Positions 34,388 to 45,255 of a DNA stretch of 64,000 bases are shown piece by piece; position 1 is the stretch's first letter, and the number at the start of each line of letters is the position of its first letter. Source of the stretch: Tribonema minus (Eukaryota; Sar; Xanthophyceae; Tribonematales; Tribonemataceae); NCBI GenBank assembly GCA_017506865.1, contig JAFCMP010000556.1:1-64000 (forward strand). Direction: 5' to 3'. Under the pieces are notes generated by a model. It had not been told where the DNA came from, did no database searches, and worked only from the letters and a program-made list of their open reading frames with translations. The position numbers and the translations under genes are program-made.

Positions 34388-35259
34388 CAGACATGGCGCG
34401 TAGTGCCATCTCTGCACCGGTCGCGCGTAGAGCGCGAAATTTTTTGACAAGTACGCGTACGAGTATTCCAAAACTTGTAGCTGTGGCTACCCGTACAAGT
34501 TTAACTGGTGAGCTGTGCCAACCGGTACCCGTATACTTGTTGCACCGGTTATTACTGGTTCAACAAGTTTTCACCAGCTGCACCAGTTATTTGGAAGGCC
34601 CACCAGTATTCATGTCATGCAAACGTCATAGTATGCTCATGTACTCACTCATAACTGTCATGAATGTGAAGGCTGCAAGAGGTGCGCACGCATTTGCACG
34701 CAAATGTCACAAAAGTGTAATTTGCATGATATGCATGGCGTGCGGCACACACGTCACAGCAGCAGCATGCCAGCACAGCTTGTCCTCTACAAATGACTCA
34801 TGAAGTGAACGCATCAAGCCGAAAGCCGCGTGCTGTGCAGCACTGCGTGCTGTCGACGTCGGCACCTGTGTTCTGCAGGCAGCCGAGCTTGCGTGCGTTG
34901 CTACGCATAGTTTCACGAACTCTAACCTTGCCCTGCTCAATGCTAGAAGGCCTTTTCGAGCTGCTCAATCGTAAGGAAGTGGCAAAGATCGCTCGCCATC
35001 TGTCGCGACTCGCTACCAACCATACAACCATGTTCCCCTCGGCAAAACTACCGAGCACCGACAGAATAAAGCGGAACGGGCATTTAACTTGTACCGCAAG
35101 TTATCAGCTGCGGGACCGATGGGTGTTTACGCGTTGCCACCCACGACAAGTTACACGTACCGGTTAACGCGTGCGGCGCAGCGGGCCACCGGTTACGGGT
35201 TAAAACCGGTACAAAAACTTGTACTCGTACCGGTGCAACAAGTTAACGCGCCATCTCTG
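34388..35259 (+). mobile_element. Non-autonomous hAT-like element, second copy, 872 bp
   Basis: Identical length and ends to 32094-32965, with CTGGCTGC duplicates at 34380-34387 and 35260-35267. It was copied as part of the block duplication rather than by an independent jump, because it sits at the homologous position. Confidence 0.9.
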
Positions 35260-35420
35260 CTGGCTGCTATTCAGGAAATTCTCTCGTCGCTTTGCAAGTT
35301 CTATGACACCAAAGCTTTCGAGGAGGAGAGAACATCCTGCTCTGATGCCAGGCCCCATCAGCAGGTACTGAATGACTGCTGTCATTGATTTAAACTGCTG
35401 CCACTGTGGTGCCGCCACAG

Positions 35421-35563
35421 CCGACTGCTCAGCCCACGGCCAGGCCGACAGCTGAGCCCACTGCTGAGCCCACCGCCAAGCCAACTGCGGAGCCCACCGC
35501 TCAGCCAACTGCTGAGCCTACTGTCAAGCCCACTGCGGAACCGACTGCAGAGCCCACAGCTGA
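35421..35563 (+). pseudogene. Truncated plus-strand Pro-Thr exon at duplication edge
   Basis: Acceptor and the first ~48 residues match 33127-33318. Homology stops after ...CCCACAGCTGAG at 35563, where unrelated sequence (CAAGCTGCAGAACAATG) begins and no donor follows. This is the breakpoint of the duplicated block. Confidence 0.75.
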
Positions 35564-36072
35564 GCAAGCTGCAGAACAATGCGGCACACTTTGCTGAGAT
35601 GCTGAGGTATCCACTTTGCTCAATAGGGTTGCTTATTAGCGTCATACGCCGAAGTCCGCCCTCAAAAATGCCTTGAGCTTGTGTGCAATTCCTATGGGAA
35701 GCATACTGTGAGCAGCAAAAACAGCTACAGCTTCAGCCCTATAGTATATTTGCTTTATTCAATTGAATGCGGCTTACGCAGCAGGAAGGATGATAATTAC
35801 GCATGCATTCAAGAAGTCCCAGATTTTTACGGACTGTGACGGTGGTTATCATACCAATGCGTATACTAGAACGCACATTTAGCATGCACTCACGGCAGGC
35901 GAGATAACGGAAGCAGTGCTTGCTGACTGTCGCAGTTTTGCCTTCGAATTTAAGCTGGGCAGGGCTTCTTCCAGATCGCACGCTCACTGACGCAGGAAGT
36001 TGTGAGGCGGTCTCATAAAGTGGTGGGTTGTCCTCTTGTATGCAATCAATCAAAGCAGACAATAACACTCAC
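35564..36072. other. Intron sequence beyond the duplication breakpoint
   Basis: No gene recognised in this stretch. Confidence 0.4.
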
Positions 36073-36135
36073 CACATGTACCAAAGGCGGTGCACCCTGA
36101 CCCTTGGCCAGCACAGTCCGCATCCACAAAGCACT
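36073..36135 (-). CDS. Exon: small disulfide module 2 (63 nt, 1>1)
   Basis: Acceptor CTGCAG|, donor TGTG|GTGAGTG. It encodes (E)CFVDADCAGQGSGCTAF with a final GTCG. The pattern C-x5-C-x6-C-x5-C resembles the C..D.DC.G..C...G.C mini-repeats common in secreted microbial-eukaryote proteins. Confidence 0.8.
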
Positions 36136-37241
36136 CTGCAGCATGTCAGAAGCGTGCAAACAGACAGTTATTGACGGCACTCCGTGCTGTTGCGCTGGGA
36201 TCAATGCTTGCAGACAAAATTGCTGGGCATGATCACCTTGATAACATGGCAAGCCGCCTGTTGGAAGGCTGTCAATGCAGCGCAGCGACCATCGAACGTC
36301 GCCTTGACTTAGCCATCCAGACAGTTAATCAGTACCTGACAAGCAAGCAACAGCAACGTGGTACAAAGGTCCACGGTTTGAATGTCGTAACAATGTTACA
36401 AAGGAGCACACTGACTCAGCTTCTCAGTGGTCAGGAGCAATGCAAACCCATTGAAGCACCCAAGCATGTGCGTTGGTGAGACTTGGTGTCAACCTGAGCA
36501 ATGAACAGCAAAGAACATGTTGTTCTGTCAGCGGTGCAATCTGTTGGGCACAAGCTACTATGTCACCAGCAAATGAGGACACCTGCAGATGAAACTATGT
36601 TTGATGATGTGTTTGATGTATGCCGACGAGCATACGCAACCCCACTCAATTCCACATACCTACTGTAATCGCTTGGTCGCACATCTGCGGTAGCTTTTAA
36701 GGCAGTAGCTCCCAGTGTACCGCTAAACTTGCACCTGTCACTGTGGCTGTCCATGAAACTTCATTGGGCACTCCACAAGCTTCAGATGTCATGGTCAACT
36801 GTTACATTAAGCAACGGATGTGGCCTGTCTATGGCGTGATGCCAGCTAGCACTTGAATGAGACGTGCTAGGTACAGTAAGCTGCAGGAAGCTCACATCAA
36901 AAGCTACCTACTTCAAGTTCCCTCCAGCAGCGTTGCATGTTAAGTGTGCAGTGTGCTGAAGGTTGCTGCAGAGACTGGTCAGCATGATTGGGTATAGTAC
37001 CGCAGTGCACCCAAAGCGCAACATCTGTCCTCGGACAAAAGCACAGGTATACAAATGTTGTATAGAAGTATACAGATTGGCGTATCGTCTCTTGCTGCAA
37101 TCGATGCATGCTGCAAAACCTCTGCACCGCTTGTGTACGGCCACACTCTCGCCAAATTGTGTGCACGTACCAACATGCTGACGCCTTGCTGTAATTAAGT
37201 CCAGGGCAATCAGCACTGGTGCATGGGTTGACAATACGTAC
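36136..37241. other. Intron, no gene seen
   Basis: About 1.1 kb between the two disulfide-module exons with no supported feature. Confidence 0.4.
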
Positions 37242-37310
37242 CTGAACAAATGCGGTACTCCAGGCTGCACTGATCGGCAGCACCAGAGCAGGAAGCCCCA
37301 TCTCCGCACT
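37242..37310 (-). CDS. Exon: small disulfide module 1 (69 nt, 1>1)
   Basis: Acceptor TTGCAG|, donor TCAG|GTACGT. It encodes (E)CGDGASCSGAADQCSL and EYRICS: four Cys like the next exon. The Glu preceding the first Cys is created by the split codon G+AG at both modules, which supports the model and suggests the two exons arose by duplication. Confidence 0.8.
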
Positions 37311-38203
37311 CTGCAAGCAAGACAAAGCAATGTGGGGTTATGGTATAGCACTGCGGTCCACCAAGTGGAGCAATGTCATGCAGCAATTAGTTCGTTCCCG
37401 GCACTTGGTCTATTCATGAAGCTACGCTTGTGAGAGCCCTATCAGTCACAGTGCAGGCAATGGTATGTGCACCGATGAAGATGCTCAACCTTGAGTCACA
37501 CAAAATCAAAGGACAGCATGCAGCTGTGTGGCGCGCCATGAGTGAGGTTGGTGCGAAAAACTTTGTGGACAGCTAGAAATGGGCAGTGTCAGTGACACTT
37601 GGGGTGGTGGTCAGGCCGTGTCACGCTGTGAAATGCAAGTAGAGGGTAGGCGTGGCGCAACTGCCGCATGCATGCTTGCCGCTATGCACCTTGTGAGGTT
37701 CCTCACAGCACTTTGAAGAAACCAGCATCACACAGCAGGCAGGGACCTACCTGCTGAGCACGCAGGCGTCACCATTTGTAGTTGTCGGCCGCCAAGACCT
37801 GTTTTGAGCGAGCGTAAAGCAGCAATGTCAATCTATTAGGTGGCAACGGCTGCAGGATTTACTGCTGGTCTGCCTCAGGCTAAATTCATGTCGCTCAACA
37901 AATTTCAAAGGGGCATTGCACGGTTTAAGCACTGGCAACGTTGTGAGACTTGTGGTCACACTGCATGGTGGGGCAGCAGCTTGTCAAGCGTTGAGGTCTA
38001 TGCAGCTGCCGTGTGCGAACAAGGCTACAGGTAAACTTGCTATGACACCATGACATTGTGCAGCTCATGACCAACTAATTGAGCCCCCTCTGGTAGCAGG
38101 CGCTGCTTTACGCAGAGAGCACAATCACAACACCAAGAAGCAAGCACGTGGCATCAGCCTGAATCACACATATTGCAAGTGACCGTGCTGCATACCCACA
38201 TAC
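37311..38203. other. Intron, no gene seen
   Basis: No exon or mobile element recognised. Confidence 0.4.
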
Positions 38204-38594
38204 CTGTGCGAGGCGGTAGCTGACCCAGGAGGTTCAGCATAGACTTAAGGTAGAACAAGGCCCAAGGGCAATCCTGGGCGCGCGGCAACAGGTTCTTGAT
38301 GTCGCTGACGATTTCTTGTCGAGGAGTGTCCTTCTCCACCTCGACGCGCGTCGCTTGTCTCCACAGATCAAATTTGGCCCCCTCCTGCCGCTGAAAGCCA
38401 CTTTCTCGAAAGTTGATGCAGATGTGAGTGTTGACGCCCTCGCTGGGATAGAAGTTGATGTGTAGTTGGATCTCACTGTCGTAGTCTATCCGGTAGCGTG
38501 GCGCAGCATCACAGTTCCTCCAGGTTGAAGTGTCTGATGTCTTGCATGTCCCCCTCCCAATGACATAGCCTAAGTTGGTGAGAGGACCCGGCCG
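38204..38594 (-). CDS. Exon: orphan domain C (391 nt, 0>1)
   Basis: Donor CACAG|GTATGTG. The chosen acceptor is CATACAG| at 38595-38597, which gives the required phase 0; CTTAG| at 38575 (phase 1) is the alternative. About 130 residues, including NLGYVIGRGTCKTSDTS, RYRIDYDSEIQLHINFYP, THICINFRESGF and DCPWALFYLKSMLNLLG. Four Cys and a beta-rich, mixed-charge composition suggest a folded extracellular domain. I do not recognise the family. Confidence 0.75.
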
Positions 38595-38889
38595 CTGTAT
38601 GATCGTACCGCAGCATCATGATCAAGCACACAGAACAGCAGCACGCATTCAGGCTAATGAGTATGTCCGAGTCAATGAGTGATACTATGCCTTCAGCAAA
38701 AGCAAACTTGATGCTGTCAGCTGGCAACAGCACTGCATCAGCGACGATGCCTCAGGTACCGGAAGAAAGAAAGCTTGTCAAGCATCAAAACAGGCACCGT
38801 TGCCGACTGCAACAGCTTATGATGTAGCTTACTGTGAGTACCACGGTGAGCGTGGAGGCCCTCCATGCGAGTTGGTCAGGCTGGTGTCC

Positions 38890-38970
38890 AGCGAACTGTG
38901 CTCGTACAATCCTGTAACATCAATACGTTGCTGTGCTGGTACAATCCTGTAACATCAATACATTGCTGAT
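38890..38970. repeat. ~40-bp tandem duplication
   Basis: GTACAATCCTGTAACATCAA appears twice with a period of about 40 bp. A similar ~38-bp duplication (AACAGCATGCATGTTCATT) lies at about 40104-40172. Confidence 0.7.
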
Positions 38971-39378
38971 AGTCATGCTGCCACTGCGTCTACCGCTGCC
39001 GCTGCCGTTGCCGCTGCCACTTCTGGACTTTTGCTCAACAGGCCGAGAACGCTGTGACAACTGGGGGAGCATAGAGTTATGACTCGGGCTTGTAAGGATT
39101 GCGTTGGATGTAATTCCTGCTTCATGTAAACGCAGACGTGACAACTGTGACCTGTCAGCAGCCGCAGCTGCTGATAGCGGCTGTTGCCTGCATCCAACAT
39201 CGACCGCGAGTGCCTTGATTGTCACCTACAAACGGTGCTTGATTTGGGCCTGTCAGCAAACACCCCATTCGCAGCATGTTGAACATGCAACATTCCTTGT
39301 GCTGAGTCGCTTTGCAATTCAGCGGGCATGACATGAACTACTGTGCCCTTTGTCCCACTCCTCCTAGTAGTGACTCAC

Positions 39379-39675
39379 GCGTGCGTAGGGGTCCACTCTT
39401 TTGTTGGGGTCCCGGGGATCAGGAACCCATAAGTCAGCCCTGGAACCTATGCTGAATTGTAGTCCCCACCAAGGCCCGTATCCTCCGGCATCTGAACTGA
39501 AGTTTGCTTTGCCCATTGTCCTCAGCTGGTTCGCCATGTAGTTGTGGGCCTCCACCAACGTGCTGAAACACTGGTGGCACTTGTCAGGATATCCTGCGCT
39601 GACGCAAGCTGCTGAACTGGCTTGCAGACGGCGCCTAGCGGGGAGTTCCTCGCCGGTTTCGTAGGGTGCGCAGCA
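39379..39675 (-). CDS. Exon: orphan domain B (297 nt, 0>0)
   Basis: Acceptor GCCTTGCAG|, donor CGC|GTGAGTC. 99 residues starting CCAPYETGEELPARRRLQAS, then DKCHQCFSTLVEAHNYMAN, GGYGPWWGLQFSIGSRADLW and DPRDPNKRVDPYAR. Five Cys. The RRRLQ string resembles the basic-Leu motifs often seen in secreted algal proteins. No family recognised. It joins in phase to the Pro-Thr micro-exon before it and to domain C after it. Confidence 0.82.
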
Positions 39676-40748
39676 CTGCAAGGCAGCAGTGAGAGAGGGC
39701 ACTCAGAAAGAGCAACTGCTCAGTAGTTGTACGTGAATATCAGAAACAGCAGTCATTCTGTTTGAGCCAGCACAGGCCAGTTGAAGTCAGATGCAAGGCC
39801 CGTACTTGTACGCGGCCGCCGTCGTTCAAAGAGTAAAATGATTCAACAGGTCATCTCAGTGGTGACACGGCTCTACTTCTGAACATCCAAGGCCTGCCGC
39901 TGTACAGGGGCGTTTATCTCAGCGAAAGCGGGTAAAGGAAATGCCATTGGACCTCACCCATGGGTTCACCCTCTCAAGGAGTTTTGACACATCCTCCCAA
40001 ACCTGACACTCAACCCACACACCGCGATATAATTGACACAACTTCTGAATGATGCTGTCTTTGGAAGCTCAACATGTTTTGTAATAATTCTAGCCAAAGT
40101 AAACAGCATGCATGTTCATTTTAGCTGATGTAAGCAAACAGCATGCATGTTCATTGTAGCTGATGTAAGCAGCGGGCGCGGCAACAGTAGTGTACCGCGG
40201 TAGGGTTGCCGTGCTGCTCTGTCGACCATGCATAGCTTACATGGCACTGCGAGCAGGGCATGCAAGCTACTGCGCGACATGGGGCACAGCAAGGTGATGC
40301 AGGCTGCTCGTGAGGCCCGTCCTGAACGGCAGTGCTGCCTCAATTTCACTGAAGGCGAGGCATCAGTGTGGAAAACATTTCGGCTACCTAGCAAGTTGAC
40401 TTTTTCACTGTGCATGATTTTCCTATGTGCATGCTTAGGCGGTAATGTGGCTTCAACAACGGCTTCTACACGTTTCAGCTTAATGTTGAATTGCGAGTGC
40501 TTACGGATGCTTCGCTGGTCTTCAACTATGTCAAAGCTGCGCAATTGAGGGCCCATTGCAGTGTAAATGGTGGCACATCAACTGCTGGCATGCTTCATTG
40601 CCATGGCGTGATGAAACAGAGTCGAGTTAACTCCGGCAGGCATTTATCAGGGGCGCCAGCACCTGCAGCTCATCCTGGTGTTGGTGTGAACGATACCATG
40701 GTGCATGCATAATTATTGTGGAGGTCTATAATTGTAACAGCAACTCAC
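39676..40748. other. Intron, no gene seen
   Basis: Contains the ~38-bp tandem duplication near 40104-40172. No exon with splice support. Confidence 0.4.
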
Positions 40749-40774
40749 CTGCGCTGTTGGAGCGGCAGTGGGGT
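40749..40774 (-). CDS. Micro-exon: Pro-Thr linker (26 nt, 1>0)
   Basis: Acceptor CTGCGCAG|, donor CGCAG|GTGAGTT. Encodes (D)PTAAPTAQ. The split codon G+AC with the preceding exon gives Asp. Same length and phases as 45678-45703. Confidence 0.7.
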
Positions 40775-41090
40775 CTGCGCATCATAGGGGAGCAGGAAAC
40801 ACAGTGCCTAGGCTTAGTCTTTCAAGCATGTACTACATAGTATAAGCCGTGAAAGTGCATTGGAGTGTTTGACAGCTCTCGCTGATGCATTGGCAACGGT
40901 GCTGCCTGAGCTGATGCAAGATGACGTGAACCTGATGCCAACTATGCATGTACTGTAGTATGCCCAGGCATGCACAGACGGCGCCCTCTGACTGAACACC
41001 AACGAAGCGAACAGAGAATCCTCTTGGTCTAGCTTTTAGGCAACACTTTTGTGCTGGCGGGGGCAAGAACTCATGCTCAATGATAGATAG

Positions 41091-41222
41091 GTGAGAAGCA
41101 GCATCTGTTATGATGCATGTCCAACTAGTCGAAGGCATACTACATGGTGTGCTCACAGAGATGCTGCTATGATGCATGTCCCAACTATTAGTAGGCAAAC
41201 TACATGGTGTACTCACAGCGGT
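41091..41222. repeat. ~63-bp imperfect tandem duplication
   Basis: ATGATGCATGTCC-AACTA...GGCA-ACTACATGGTGTGCTCACAG occurs twice in a row, in an intron next to the 41.2 kb micro-exon. Confidence 0.7.
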
Positions 41223-41232
41223 GAATGCGTAC

Positions 41233-41271
41233 CTGAAGTGGGAGACGAAGTAGGCTGGCTGGTGGGAGGAC
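41233..41271 (-). CDS. Micro-exon: Pro-Thr linker (39 nt, 1>1)
   Basis: Acceptor AAATGCAG|, donor TTCAG|GTACGC. Encodes (G)PPTSQPTSSPTS. It connects the orphan domain A exon (ends phase 1) to the 40.7 kb micro-exon (starts phase 1). Confidence 0.75.
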
Positions 41272-42389
41272 CTGCATTTCACGACAGGCAAATCAAGAGC
41301 ACCGTGAAACATGCCACTCTTGACTGTCAAAGCAGCAATTGTTCCCAACAAGCATGCGTTGACACAATACCGTAAGCAATCATGCACTGTGTGCAGCGGC
41401 CATCCAATGCCTGAGATGCCATGCAAGTGCTACATGACATATAACTACCTTGGTGCGTTGACGGCTGCCGATGCCCCTGATGCAGACAGTGCAGGATTAC
41501 TCTTGCAAACTCACTTAGTCACCCTAGCCACAGCGGATTCGCTTGTTTTGGTGCTGCTGACAGCAGCGAAGCCAGCGCACTCGTCAGCGGCATGGTTGTA
41601 GATTCTAAGAGCTCAAATGCTTCATGGGTGTTAGGATGATGGGGCTTCTCTTCAACGCTCCAGACTGGCAACGCTATGTCATCGTGGCTGCACTCCAGCC
41701 TTGTGGAAGGGCTGGCAAATTTATGGCGAGCTTGGGGACAGCAGCCCAGAAGGCCCCGGCTTGGTCCCACATGTAGGTGTACACATGTATGTGTACACAT
41801 CTCTATAAATGACAGCAGGTGCTCGTGTATGCTCATAGCGAACAACTGCGTGCACGAGCTGAACGGGGAGCATAGTCTCATATGTCTTATATTTGAATGT
41901 GGCTTTGAAGTGGGAGTTTCGCACCTAGGCAGAAGCTGAAAGATTGCATCACCTCAGGCACATGGCATAATGACTAGGAAAGTGCAGAAGTTATGCCCAA
42001 CACGGAATCCAACCGCACTGTTCTCAAAGCTTGTCCCCACATTGAATGCCAAATTGGCTCGCAGTGTCTGCTTGGTAGACCTTCAAGTTGGTTTGTTCAC
42101 GACGTGTTACTAGTCCAATGAGCCAAAGACAGGCGTTGACCCTGTGCAAAGAGGGGTGCACTCGGCAAGTACCGTTCGCGCAGGCCCCAAGCCCCAGACA
42201 GCTTGGCTTTCTGACATCACTACAACGGCTAAGTACTGTTTATCATCAGCAGCTTCAAGTCTTCAGCAAAGCGCCAAGGCAACTTTTGTTTGTGTGTGAC
42301 GACTTGTTGTGTAATACTCAACGCAGTACTGTAGGGTCTTACAATTGCTTGATCTAGCGGATCACCTGCTTCAAGAAGATGCCTCTTAC
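41272..42389. other. Intron, no gene seen
   Basis: No supported exon. Its first 24 bases (42389-42366, minus) stay open, so a later in-phase donor at the exon A edge is possible. Confidence 0.4.
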
Positions 42390-43080
42390 CTGAGGGACAT
42401 GCTCCAAGCTGCGGTATTGGCTGGTCCTGATTGCCGCACTGTTTCTGAGCTTTTGCCTCTGACATACCAGGATAGCATAACGTAAGTATCAGCGGCCCGT
42501 CGTCCGGATTGTTGGCGGCCGTCTTCACAAAGATGGTCCAAACGTCCTTAGCGCCGTATATACCAGTTTTTTCGGTGGCGTCTCTCTTGAAGTAGAGCGT
42601 GTACGAGTCCGGATACTTTGAGTTGGAATTGTACTTGCTCTTCCACACTTTAGGATTAGCGCGCAGCTCCGCGAGCGATGCCGCGCAGCACTCCAGGAGC
42701 TGATTTGCGGTCGTAATGGTTGGAAAATACACCCAGAAGAGTTCATCCGGCGTCATTGGTTGGCCATTTGGCTTTTTTATCTCACTCCAAAACTTTGGGT
42801 CCCGTTTATACCAGTGGCGCACAAGTATGTGTCCCACGTGAAGGGTAATGGAGGTAGACTGCTGCTTCACGGCCGCGCACTGCGAGGCCTTGACCGCAAT
42901 CTCAGCACCCGTTGTGATAGCTTCGATGGTGTCGAGAACGTTTTGGTCAAGCGGAAGATTCAGCATGTCGCCCTTGCAGTCGTTTTCTAGGCGTCGACCT
43001 CCCAGAGGCGCATCCACTGCGCCAACCTCCTCCAGGAATGCCCACTCGGAGTCCTCCAGTGGGTCGGTGGCATCGCAGGC
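42390..43080 (-). CDS. Exon: orphan domain A (691 nt, 0>1)
   Basis: Acceptor TGCTCCTCAG|, donor CCCTCAG|GTAAGA. 230 residues starting ACDATDPLEDSEWAFLEE, then LGGRRLENDC, a helical stretch (LDTIEAITTGAEIAVKASQ), LHVGHILVRHWYKRDPKFW, PDELFWVYFPTITTANQLL, YTLYFKRD, KDVWTIFVKTAANN and GPLILTLCYPGMSEAKAQK. Eight Cys, alternating helix- and strand-like segments and no transmembrane segment. I do not recognise the family. An alternative donor 24 nt later (GCAG|GTGATC) is in the same phase and would add GKRHLLEA. Confidence 0.85.
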
Positions 43081-43408
43081 CTGAGGAGCAATGTCCGGCA
43101 TGCAATGCATGCGCAGAACTTATCATGATAGCTGCAAAACGCTCATGCCAGTGGGGGCAGGGGAGTTTGTGTGTCGCGCAGTCTTTGTCGGGCTCGTTGG
43201 GTATTATTTACCTTAAAGTAGCTTTATCAGCACAATTGCAAAACACTGTGGCTAGGGCTATAAAGGCATGCAACACTGCGCAACACGATGTCGTGATTTT
43301 GTAGCCTGTACAACTTGTAATCAGCAATATACAGTACGCCAACTTGTAGTGCAGCAGCTGCTATAGGAATATAGCATATGTGCACTACTGATAGTGCATA
43401 TACTATAG

Positions 43409-44243
43409 TACGTATGGACTTGTATTTATAAAGGCCCAAGGGAGGCCGGGTTGCCTATGCAATCGAAAAGCTTGCGTCAACGCAGCAGCCTAGTCTGCGC
43501 TGTGCCCTAGGAGCTTGGATACCGGCGCCGCAACACAGCCCAGCATTCGCGCTCCACGTGTGTACGCCATGACGCGCTCCGCCAACTCCCGCGCCAGCGA
43601 TATGCTCAGCTCAATGAGGATCTGACGCTTAGCTAACCCGGCCTTGCGTAACACATCTGCCTTCCCCCCCCCTGAGCACAGTGCTGAGTGCATTGCCAAC
43701 TCCTTAACAAAAAGGCTTGTCTGCTTGCCCAGCCGTCCGTACGACTCCTGCACGAATGGCACAAAAGCCCAAGATGACGTCAAGGTGCCGGTGTGGTGGT
43801 TGACCTTCGCGTCCTCCCCCACCCCAGCAGCATAGCCGTCCGTGTTCGAGGCATTTGTTTTGCCTGTCAGGTACGAGCTCGCTGTGGGCGCGCGCACACT
43901 TGTGTCTAGCACTATTCCCTTGTTACGGTATGCACTGCTAAAGTGCAGACACCCTGGGTCAATGACTGTGTCCGCCCGATACCCCGGTACCTTGAAGACG
44001 CTAGCGTCCTCATTGCGGACAATAGAGACATGGTGCTGTCTCAAGATGCGCTGCAGGCACCGCTTTTGGGCAGTGTGTGTCGCGTTGTGCCCCCGTATGT
44101 GCTGGCTGGGGCAGCTGATCGCATGCGTGGAGGTGGGGCTCACATCACTGCACCGCCATGGGCACACCTCGCCCTGTATGCCCCACCCGTCTATGAAGAT
44201 CGCAATCAAAATCATCGTGGCTGCTGCCATACTGGACATGGGC
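43409..44243 (-). mobile_element. 5'-truncated non-LTR element copy A
   Basis: About 835 bp matching 49533-50370 with roughly 10 differences. Homology starts at GTACGTATGGACTTGTATTT (3' end, no poly-A) and stops at CTGGACATGGGCGC (5' truncation). It lies in the intron upstream of orphan domain A. No target duplication was recognised. Confidence 0.85.
43490..44243 (-). pseudogene. Endonuclease-like C-terminal fragment of the non-LTR ORF
   Basis: An intact 3' reading frame (stop at 43490) carrying RGHNATHTAQKRCLQRILRQ, FKVPGYRADTVI, NKGIVLDTSVRAPTASSYL and SWAFVPFVQESYGRLGKQ. The D-T-V...D-T-S-V...K arrangement and the FVPFVxExxG block resemble the restriction-like endonuclease tail of RT proteins (resemblance only). 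The start is lost. Confidence 0.65.
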
Positions 44244-44641
44244 GCGATGTCGAAATAGCAGGCTATCACACTGGCAGGTCTGCTGTGCGCTGTTTGTGCA
44301 GAGTCCTGACTGACTGCCAGTGGCTACAATGCAATACTATGCCCAAGTGCAAAGTGTCCAGCGTGTTTTTGGAAGCTGCTTCTCAACGGCCGTTCTTCAC
44401 CATGAAACGCATATTTTGCTTGGCTCAATGCAATGCTCTCTTAAATGGTTACAAAGCCAGAGTCTCCCTTCCACCTCGAAGTCTTACTGCCTTGGCTTGG
44501 CATCTTAGCATGAGGCTCCAGATGCTGTCATGTCATTGGCTTATGTTGTCTTACTACTACAAGGTACATTTCCAGTGACGTAGGCGTGGCCCAGCTCATG
44601 CTGTCATCTCAACACGTATATGTTCGCACAATAGTATGACA

Positions 44642-44871
44642 TTTCAGTGGCGTGGGCCAAACCCAAACCAAACCCCTACGTGGATGATACATCAAGTATC
44701 AACTGTAAGTGGCTGCAGGGTGCAGCTGAGGATCCTGCCCGCGGAGGCGAGTTGGGTTTCAGTGGCGTGGGCCAAACCCAAACCAAACCCCTACGTGGAT
44801 GATACATCAAGTATCAACTGTAAGTGGCTGCAGGGTGCAGCTGAGGATCCTGCCCGCGGAGGCGAGTTGGG
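44642..44871. repeat. Perfect tandem duplication, 115-bp unit
   Basis: Unit at 44642-44756 is repeated exactly at 44757-44871 (TTTCAGTGGCGTGGGCCAAA...GAGTTGGG). The plus-strand frame NPYVDDTSSINCKWLQGAAE...GGELGF is open in both copies, but the period is not a multiple of three, so the frame changes between them. A very recent duplication. Confidence 0.9.
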
Positions 44872-45255
44872 TTTTGTGGACATCGTCATGTGAAATTTCA
44901 TGGGCACGGGGCCTTCTGCAGGCCGCTGTGGAGTTGTGATCTAGTTTGCGTCATGGCAGGGTCACTACACGCAGCATGACCAATAGAAGACCCGGCCCTT
45001 GCTCTCACTTGTGGATGATGCTCCTAGGCGAAGACAGGCCCAGCGGAGCGCTGCTACTTCTTTCAAAAAATCTGGGAGCACGCTGTTGGGTCCCCATACT
45101 ACAAAGCCTGCTGTGCTTAGGTGGCTGCCGGAGCTCTTATGGGCGCTCTATGACCGCATTTATTACCTCCACAGCTTCTGCGCTCGCTGAAGCCACTAGT
45201 AACAGCAGTGGGCATCATGGCACAACGATTGGTGGCGAGGTTGTTTATTGCCACA

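Larger units (their letters stand above)
31523..35563 (+). repeat. Tandemly duplicated ~2.3-kb block with Pro-Thr exons; inverted copy at 60.7-64 kb
   Basis: Unit 1 starts near 31523 and unit 2 near 33833 (offset about 2307 bp); unit 2 is cut at 35563. Each unit holds Pro-Thr exon, intron with an 872-bp hAT-like element, Pro-Thr exon and, in unit 1, a shorter intron. The block from about 32.5 kb to 35.56 kb is present in inverted orientation at 64.0-60.8 kb with very high identity. Confidence 0.88.

Noticed and set aside
31709-35388. Other-frame readings of the Pro-Thr exons (SGLGSGLSC..., WAPQLAWRWAQQWAQL...) as separate genes
   Set aside because: They are antisense or shifted readings of the 12-bp coding minisatellite with no splice or start context.
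44642-44893. YVDD in NPYVDDTSSINCKW as a reverse transcriptase active site
   Set aside because: No flanking RT motifs. The string lies in a 115-bp tandem duplication that changes frame.
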